Positions 4,859 to 9,792 of a stretch of 9,792 bases of DNA are shown here, one piece after another; position 1 is the first letter of the stretch, and each line of letters starts with the position of its first letter. The stretch spans positions 1 through 9,792 of the forward strand of contig CAMCXB010000079.1 of assembly GCA_945883145.1 (NCBI GenBank), given 5' to 3'. Source of the stretch: Bordetella parapertussis. Its GTDB lineage: Bacteria; Pseudomonadota; Gammaproteobacteria; Burkholderiales; Burkholderiaceae_D. A program made the position numbers and the translations under genes. Below the pieces are notes generated by a model. That model did not search any database. It had not been told where the DNA came from and saw only the letters and a list, made by a program, of their open reading frames with translations.

Positions 4859-6244
4859 ATGAATACTCCTGTCGATCCTTTAGTTGATTCTTTAAAAATT
4901 CCACCGCATTCCGTCGAGGCGGAACAGTCTGTGTTGGGCGGCTTACTGCTTGATAACGCAGCGTGGGACAAGATTGCAGATTTTTTAAGTCCTGCAGATT
5001 TTTATCGTTTTGATCATAGACAGATTTTTCAGCATATTGCCAAGTTGATTAGTGTGGCCAAGCCTGCGGATGTGATTACGGTCTTTGAATCTTTATCATC
5101 GAGTGCCAAAGCAGAAGAAGTAGGAGGTATCGCCTATTTAAATGCACTGGCACAAAACACACCCTCAGCAGCAAATATTCGACGCTATGCAGAAATTGTG
5201 CGCGATCGCGCAGTCTTACGCAGATTGATTACAGTATCAGATGAAATTTCTGGTGAAGCTTTTAATCCGCAAGGCAAAGAAGTAAAGCAATTACTCGATG
5301 AAGCCGAAGCAAAGATTTTTTCTATTGCCGAAGATGGCTCACGAGGTAAACAAGGTTTTCAAGAAATTCAACCTTTGCTGACCCAAGTCGTAGAGCGTAT
5401 TGACGAACTATATAACCGCGAAAATCCGAATGACATTACAGGTGTACCAACCGGATTTGTTGATTTAGATCGCATGACATCAGGTTTGCAAAAAGGTGAT
5501 TTGATTATTGTTGCAGGTCGACCATCTATGGGTAAAACCGCTTTCTCTGTAAATATCGGTGAACATGTTGCTGTAGAAAGCGGCTTACCGGTTGCGATAT
5601 TTTCTATGGAAATGGGTGGATCACAATTAGCGATGCGTATGTTGGGTTCGGTAGGAAGACTAGATCAAACACGTTTGCGAACTGGACGATTGAATGATGA
5701 AGATTGGCCGCGACTGACGCATGCCATTCAAAAAATGAATGGTGCACAGATCTACATTGATGAAACACCAGGTTTAAATTCTATGGAATTGCGTGCACGT
5801 TCACGACGTCTAGCACGTACCTGTGGCACCTTAGGTTTGGTCATAGTCGATTATTTGCAATTGATGTCAGCTAATAGTGCTGGTGAAAATCGTGCTACTG
5901 AGATTTCTGAAATTTCACGAAATCTCAAAGGCTTGGCAAAAGAATTGAATTGTCCAGTGATTGCACTCTCTCAGTTAAATCGTTCGTTGGAACAACGTCC
6001 TAACAAACGACCTGTGATGTCTGACTTACGTGAGTCGGGCGCGATTGAACAAGATGCCGATTTAATTTTGTTTATTTATCGCGATGAAGTCTATAACCCT
6101 GACACAACCGATAAAGGTATTGCAGAGATCATCATTGGTAAGCAAAGAAATGGTCCTATCGGCGATGTGCGTCTGACCTTCTTAGGGCAATTCACAAAAT
6201 TTGAAAATTACACCAGCAGTGGTACCGTATACGGAAATAATTAA
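4859..6244 (+). CDS. dnaB: Replicative DNA helicase DnaB
   Basis: This 461-residue hexameric 5'-3' helicase unwinds DNA at the fork and interacts with primase. The N-terminal collar domain (about 10-115) begins with IPPHSVEAEQSVLGGLLLD. The C-terminal RecA-type ATPase domain (about 180-455) has Walker A GRPSMGKT at 220-227 (K226), Walker B LVIVDYLQLM with D331, and the SDLRESGAIEQDADLILFIYR block carrying the arginine-finger region. There is no intein or insertion. The ATG at 4859 fits the family N-terminus. The longer in-frame starts (GTG 4826, ATG 4829) add the unconserved MVGLAGIIYA and lack a ribosome site. No Shine-Dalgarno sequence precedes 4859 either, and a TATAAT ends 7 bases before it, so the mRNA may be leaderless. 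dnaB following rpsF-priB-rpsR-rplI is a common order. Confidence 0.96.
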   Translation: MNTPVDPLVDSLKIPPHSVEAEQSVLGGLLLDNAAWDKIADFLSPADFYRFDHRQIFQHIAKLISVAKPADVITVFESLSSSAKAEEVGGIAYLNALAQNTPSAANIRRYAEIVRDRAVLRRLITVSDEISGEAFNPQGKEVKQLLDEAEAKIFSIAEDGSRGKQGFQEIQPLLTQVVERIDELYNRENPNDITGVPTGFVDLDRMTSGLQKGDLIIVAGRPSMGKTAFSVNIGEHVAVESGLPVAIFSMEMGGSQLAMRMLGSVGRLDQTRLRTGRLNDEDWPRLTHAIQKMNGAQIYIDETPGLNSMELRARSRRLARTCGTLGLVIVDYLQLMSANSAGENRATEISEISRNLKGLAKELNCPVIALSQLNRSLEQRPNKRPVMSDLRESGAIEQDADLILFIYRDEVYNPDTTDKGIAEIIIGKQRNGPIGDVRLTFLGQFTKFENYTSSGTVYGNN

Positions 6245-6345
6245 GCTCACCACAGCAGTCATCACTGCACATCATAGATAGCGATTTTCTTATGAAAATT
6301 GCCTGTTAACGTTTAAAAAATTAATCGTAGTATTAGGAGAAAAAA

Positions 6346-6972
6346 ATGTTCGGAAGATTAATGCCGACAGAAGGTAGGTTTTTTGAACTGTTTATTCAGC
6401 ATGCTGATTTATGCGTCAAGGGCGGTCAAGAAATGCTTGCATTGATGACGACTTTTGATAACTTAGAAAATCGTGTGCACGCAATTGAGTCTTTGGAAAA
6501 GCAAGCTGACAAAGTAACGCATGCAGCGCTAGAAATGCTGCATAAAACTTTTATCACGCCTTTAGACAGAGAAGACATCCATCAACTCATCACACGCATG
6601 GATGATATTTTAGATTTAATGGAAGACGCAGGTCAGACCGTCTCGCTCTACGACATAAAACAAATCACCCCGGAAGCTAAGCGCCTGGCAGAGTTATGTT
6701 TATCCTGCTGTGAGAAAGTGCGTGCTTGTGTAGGTTTGTTACACAACATGAAAAATGCACGTGAGATGCTCGCTATTTGTGCTGAGATCGATAGATTAGA
6801 ATCTGATGCAGATCACGTGATACGAGCTGCAATGTCAAAATTATTTCGTGAAGAGCCAGACGTACGCAATTTAATTAAGCTTAAAGCGATTTATGAAATT
6901 TTAGAGTCAGTGACTGATCGCTGTGAAGATGTCGCTAATATTATCGAGGGCATCATTGTAGAGAATGCATAA
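6346..6972 (+). CDS. DUF47/PhoU-like phosphate transport accessory protein (YkaA type)
   Basis: This 208-residue, almost wholly alpha-helical cytoplasmic protein belongs to the DUF47 family, distantly related to PhoU. The family commonly sits directly before a Pit permease and is thought to modulate it. Repeated acidic E/D-x3-D motifs that bind metal clusters in PhoU-like folds are visible: EKQAD (51-55), the REDIHQLITRMDD stretch (75-87), EIDRLESDAD (147-156) and DRCED (191-195). FITPLDREDIHQLITRMDDI (69-88) is the most family-typical segment. AGGAGA lies 5 bases before the ATG. It is followed 31 bp later by the permease, consistent with a two-gene operon. No Pho box or clear promoter was seen in the 101-bp gap after dnaB. 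The regulatory role is inferred from the family. Confidence 0.88.
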   Translation: MFGRLMPTEGRFFELFIQHADLCVKGGQEMLALMTTFDNLENRVHAIESLEKQADKVTHAALEMLHKTFITPLDREDIHQLITRMDDILDLMEDAGQTVSLYDIKQITPEAKRLAELCLSCCEKVRACVGLLHNMKNAREMLAICAEIDRLESDADHVIRAAMSKLFREEPDVRNLIKLKAIYEILESVTDRCEDVANIIEGIIVENA

Positions 6973-7003
6973 TTATATTTGCTGATCTATTAATTTAAAA
7001 CTT

Positions 7004-8011
7004 ATGCAGACCCTCAATATCAGTCTCACCGTTCTTGCTTTTCTCGTGTTGCTAGCACTCGTGTTTGACTTCATGAATGGATTTCATGATGCAGCGAATT
7101 CAATTGCAACCGTTGTCTCTACAGGTGTATTAAAGCCACAAGCAGCAGTCATGTTAGCTGCTTTTTTTAACTTTATTGCTATTTTAGTTTTTCAACTGAA
7201 TGTAGCAACCACAGTAGGTAAGGGAATCATCGATCCTACAATGATCGATCACTATGTTGTGTTTGGTGCTTTATTCGCTGCCATCACATGGAATTTTTTG
7301 ACATGGTTTTTCGGTATTCCTTCTTCTTCATCCCATGCACTCATCGGTGGTCTGATAGGTGCTGCATTAGCAAACGCAGGAACTGCATCTTTAATTTCGA
7401 GCGGGCTAATTAAAACGCTGTTTTTTATTATTCTTTCGCCTTTACTTGGTTTCTTAATTGGCTCATTAATGATGTTGCTCGTGTCATGGCTTTTTGTGCG
7501 CAGTACACCACAGCGTATTGATAAATGGTTTAGGCGTATGCAACTCTTGTCGGCATCCATGTATAGCCTAGGTCATGGCGGTAATGATGCACAAAAAACG
7601 ATGGGCATTATTTGGATGTTATTAATCGCTGCTGGAGTCACTGCTGCTGCTGATCCTTTACCTTTATGGGTCGTCGTTTCTTGTTATGCTGCGATTAGTT
7701 TAGGTACCTTGTTTGGTGGATGGCGTATCGTAAGAACCATGGGCATGAAAATTACTAAGTTAAAACCTGTTGGTGGATTTTGTGCTGAGACGGGTGGTGC
7801 CATAACCTTATTTGTAGCAACCAGTCTGGGTATTCCTGTTTCCACTACCCATACCATTACGAGCGCTATCGTTGGTGTGGGTAGTGCGCGCAAAATGACT
7901 GCAGTCCGCTGGGGAATTGCAGGCACCATTCTCTGGGCTTGGATCTTCACTATTCCAGCCACAGCATTGATCGCTGCAATCGCATGGTGGATAGGTAAGC
8001 ATGTGATGTAA
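7004..8011 (+). CDS. pit: Low-affinity inorganic phosphate transporter, Pit family
   Basis: This 335-residue inner-membrane permease of the Pit (PiT) family imports metal-phosphate with protons. About ten hydrophobic segments are evident (for example 8-24, 48-64, 85-103, 136-165, 200-216, 220-240, 305-330). The family's internal duplication is clear: DFMNGFHDAANSIAT (22-36) is mirrored by SLGHGGNDAQKTMG (188-201), and GIPSSSSHALIGG (104-116) by GIPVSTTHTITSA (277-289). The loop between halves is short, so the protein is smaller than E. coli PitA (about 500 residues) and closer to the compact bacterial type. No Shine-Dalgarno sequence precedes the ATG (AATTTAAAACTT), so it may rely on coupling to the DUF47 gene 31 bp upstream. 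It ends at a strong terminator. Confidence 0.94.
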   Translation: MQTLNISLTVLAFLVLLALVFDFMNGFHDAANSIATVVSTGVLKPQAAVMLAAFFNFIAILVFQLNVATTVGKGIIDPTMIDHYVVFGALFAAITWNFLTWFFGIPSSSSHALIGGLIGAALANAGTASLISSGLIKTLFFIILSPLLGFLIGSLMMLLVSWLFVRSTPQRIDKWFRRMQLLSASMYSLGHGGNDAQKTMGIIWMLLIAAGVTAAADPLPLWVVVSCYAAISLGTLFGGWRIVRTMGMKITKLKPVGGFCAETGGAITLFVATSLGIPVSTTHTITSAIVGVGSARKMTAVRWGIAGTILWAWIFTIPATALIAAIAWWIGKHVM

Positions 8012-8030
8012 GCGTGGAGCTTGAAATAAT

Positions 8031-8070
8031 AAAAAACCTGCTGATGAAACATCAGCAGGCTTTTTATTTT
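8031..8070. terminator. Bidirectional intrinsic terminator between pit and phoH
   Basis: CCTGCTGATG (8037-8046) and CATCAGCAGG (8050-8059) form a perfect 10-bp stem with a 3-nt AAA loop. It is flanked by A6 on the left and a T-rich run on the right (8061-8072). The symmetrical A and T tracts let it serve both pit on the plus strand and the convergent phoH-family gene on the minus strand. Confidence 0.95.
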
Positions 8071-8111
8071 TTAGCGTTATGTAATAAGACGTAATGTACT
8101 AAAGTTTCGCC

Positions 8112-9770
8112 TTAGAGCACTTCACTTGCATGATCAGCGAGTCTAGAACGTTCACCGCGTGCTAAGGTGATGTGTCCACTATGTGCCCAGCCTTTAAAAC
8201 GATCAACCACATACGTTAAGCCACTTGATCCTTCTGTTAAGTAAGGTGTATCAATTTGCGCGATATTACCTAAACAAACAATTTTTGTTCCCGGACCAGC
8301 ACGTGTCACCAAGGTTTTCATTTGCTTTGGTGTCAAATTTTGTGCTTCATCGATAATCAAATACTTATTCACAAAAGTTCGACCACGCATAAAATTCATT
8401 GATTTAATTTTAATCCGTGAACGAATCAATTCTTGCGTTGCTGCGCGTCCCCATTCACCTGCATCAGAATCAGACTTATTCAGCACTTCAAGATTGTCAT
8501 CAAATGCACCCATCCACGGTGACATTTTTTCTTCCTCTGTGCCAGGTAAAAAGCCTATGTCTTCACCAACAGGCACCGTCACACGAGTGACGATAATTTC
8601 ATTGTAGATTTTTGTCTCTAACACTTGGGTTAAACCTGCAGCTAAAGCGAGTAGTGTTTTACCTGTTCCAGCTTGACCGAGTAAGGTAATGAAATCACAT
8701 TCAGGATCCATCAATAAATTGAGTGCAAAATTTTGTTCACGATTGCGTGAGGTAATGCCCCAGACATTGTGTTTGTTATGTCCAAAATCACGCAAGGTAC
8801 GCAGCACTGCCGTCTTGCCATTGATTTGAGTTACCTGACCATAAAATGCAGCTTCGCCATCTTGCGGTTCAAGGAATACAAACTGATTAATCAACATAGA
8901 AGGTACGGCAGGACCAGTCACACGATAGAAAGTTGTGCCTGCTCCATGGCGATTTTCTTTCCATGACTCCATGCCTTTTGCGTGCTTGTCCCAAAAATCA
9001 TAAGGTAATTGAAAAATACCTGAGTATAGTAGATCGGTATCTTCTAATACATGATCATTGAAATATTCTTCAGCAGGCAAACCTAGCGCACGCGCTTTGA
9101 TGCGCATGTTGATATCTTTAGATACCAAGACAACGGGGCGTTGTGGAAATTGTTCTTGCAATCCACGCACTACAGCTAAGATTTGATTATCTGCTTTGCC
9201 TACTGGTAGTCCTTGTGGCAATTGCCAATCATTCAAGCGAGTTTGAAAAAATAAACGGCCACTCGCATCTTTATTGCCTAGCTTACTAAGTGGAATGCCG
9301 TTATCAATTTCACTTTCACCTGTATCAGCAACCAGTGCATCGAGTGAGCGCGATACTTGTCGTGCATTACGCGCTACTTCTGACATACCTTTTTTATGAT
9401 TATCTAATTCTTCTAGCGTAATCATAGGAAGATAAATATCATGCTCATCAAAGCGGAATAGCGAGGTTGGGTCATGCATTAATACATTAGTATCCAACAC
9501 AAATAACTTAGTTACACCACGTTTGCCTGTGGATTTACTCGAGGAAGATTTGTTAGTTGTACCAGCATGTGAACGACTATTGCCGCTGCGTTCTTCGCGT
9601 TGATCTGAATCGGATTTTGTGCGCGCTACGGGCACAGGTGCTGAACTTTTGATGGGTGCTTCAACCAGAGCGATCACTGGTTTTTTTAATGAATTATTTT
9701 TTTCTGCCTTAGGATAATCTACGGGGGAGAGCAATGCTGCAGGTTTGGTCGGCATTTTAGGCAGTGGCAT
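8112..9770 (-). CDS. PhoH-family ATPase with N-terminal PIN domain
   Basis: The 552-residue protein is a PIN-PhoH (PhoH2-type) fusion. Residues 1-85 are a low-complexity, Ser/Pro/Lys-rich and probably disordered leader. The PIN nuclease-like domain (about 88-240) has KLFVLDTNVLMHDP with D93, an acidic pair in ITLEELD (117-123), and D219 in VSKDINMR. The PhoH P-loop ATPase (about 340-552) has Walker A GQAGTGKT (365-372, K371) and Walker B LIIDEAQN (471-478), then the family sequence TKIVCLGNIAQID. Actinobacterial PhoH2 proteins have been reported to combine ATP-dependent RNA unwinding and cleavage. In this protein that activity is inferred. The start is supported by GAGGA 4 bases upstream of the ATG. 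The gene converges on the phosphate operon across a shared terminator, but no Pho regulation is visible. Confidence 0.93.
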   Translation of the reverse strand: MPLPKMPTKPAALLSPVDYPKAEKNNSLKKPVIALVEAPIKSSAPVPVARTKSDSDQREERSGNSRSHAGTTNKSSSSKSTGKRGVTKLFVLDTNVLMHDPTSLFRFDEHDIYLPMITLEELDNHKKGMSEVARNARQVSRSLDALVADTGESEIDNGIPLSKLGNKDASGRLFFQTRLNDWQLPQGLPVGKADNQILAVVRGLQEQFPQRPVVLVSKDINMRIKARALGLPAEEYFNDHVLEDTDLLYSGIFQLPYDFWDKHAKGMESWKENRHGAGTTFYRVTGPAVPSMLINQFVFLEPQDGEAAFYGQVTQINGKTAVLRTLRDFGHNKHNVWGITSRNREQNFALNLLMDPECDFITLLGQAGTGKTLLALAAGLTQVLETKIYNEIIVTRVTVPVGEDIGFLPGTEEEKMSPWMGAFDDNLEVLNKSDSDAGEWGRAATQELIRSRIKIKSMNFMRGRTFVNKYLIIDEAQNLTPKQMKTLVTRAGPGTKIVCLGNIAQIDTPYLTEGSSGLTYVVDRFKGWAHSGHITLARGERSRLADHASEVL

Positions 9771-9792
9771 CGAGTCCTCAAAGAAAAAAGTG

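Noticed and set aside
6255..6268. Hairpin GCAGT-CATC-ACTGC after dnaB as a terminator
   Set aside because: The stem is only 5 bp and no T-run follows.
6299..6333. Promoter or Pho box upstream of the DUF47 gene
   Set aside because: TTAACG-16-TAGTAT would start transcription inside the Shine-Dalgarno sequence, and CTGTTAAC matches only half of a Pho box.
7252..8052. Minus-strand open reading frames opposite pit
   Set aside because: They overlap conserved Pit motifs on the other strand and one runs through the terminator. They are shadows.

Overview
The window is a stretch of core chromosome from a Gram-negative proteobacterium, most likely a moderately AT-rich betaproteobacterium, possibly of the Burkholderiales. 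Four things point there. Ribosomal protein S18 has a long lysine-rich N-terminal extension. LexA is 221 residues, with a linker about 20 residues longer than in E. coli. priB sits between rpsF and rpsR. The PhoH-family protein is a long PIN-PhoH fusion. This placement comes from recalled family features, not from a search. I see no insertion sequence, phage, CRISPR array, tRNA, rRNA or other sign of transfer.

Layout. Positions 1-204 (minus) hold the N-terminus of an RhlE-type DEAD-box RNA helicase that runs off the left edge. suhB (381-1175, minus) encodes an inositol-phosphatase-family protein. It is divergent from trmJ (1396-2163, plus), a tRNA 2'-O-methyltransferase. lexA (2313-2978, minus) is convergent with trmJ and carries two SOS boxes upstream. 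A shared divergent control region then leads into rpsF-priB-rpsR-rplI (3209-4692, plus), closed by a strong intrinsic terminator. dnaB (4859-6244) follows with its own apparent promoter. Next comes a phosphate-transport pair: a DUF47/PhoU-like protein (6346-6972) and a Pit-family permease (7004-8011). A bidirectional terminator separates this pair from the convergent phoH-family gene (8112-9770, minus).

How the genes work together. The centre couples translation and replication: S6, S18 and L9 are cotranscribed with the primosome protein PriB, and the replicative helicase DnaB lies directly downstream. The divergent LexA repressor ties the same intergenic region to the DNA-damage response. 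The right part holds a low-affinity phosphate uptake module beside a PhoH-family ATPase. That ATPase is often linked by name to phosphate, but its PIN domain suggests RNA metabolism.

I did not find a convincing undescribed system. The points worth a second look are regulatory. The rpsF leader contains a hairpin with a bulged CCG that matches the S6:S18 autoregulatory motif. The two lexA operators are packed 1 bp apart. dnaB has a perfect TATAAT placed so that its mRNA could be leaderless. priB must start at a non-AUG codon beside a small hairpin. The rhlE leader can form a pseudoknot-like fold, and a near-perfect inverted repeat lies just upstream of suhB. No stretch longer than 300 bases lacks a gene.
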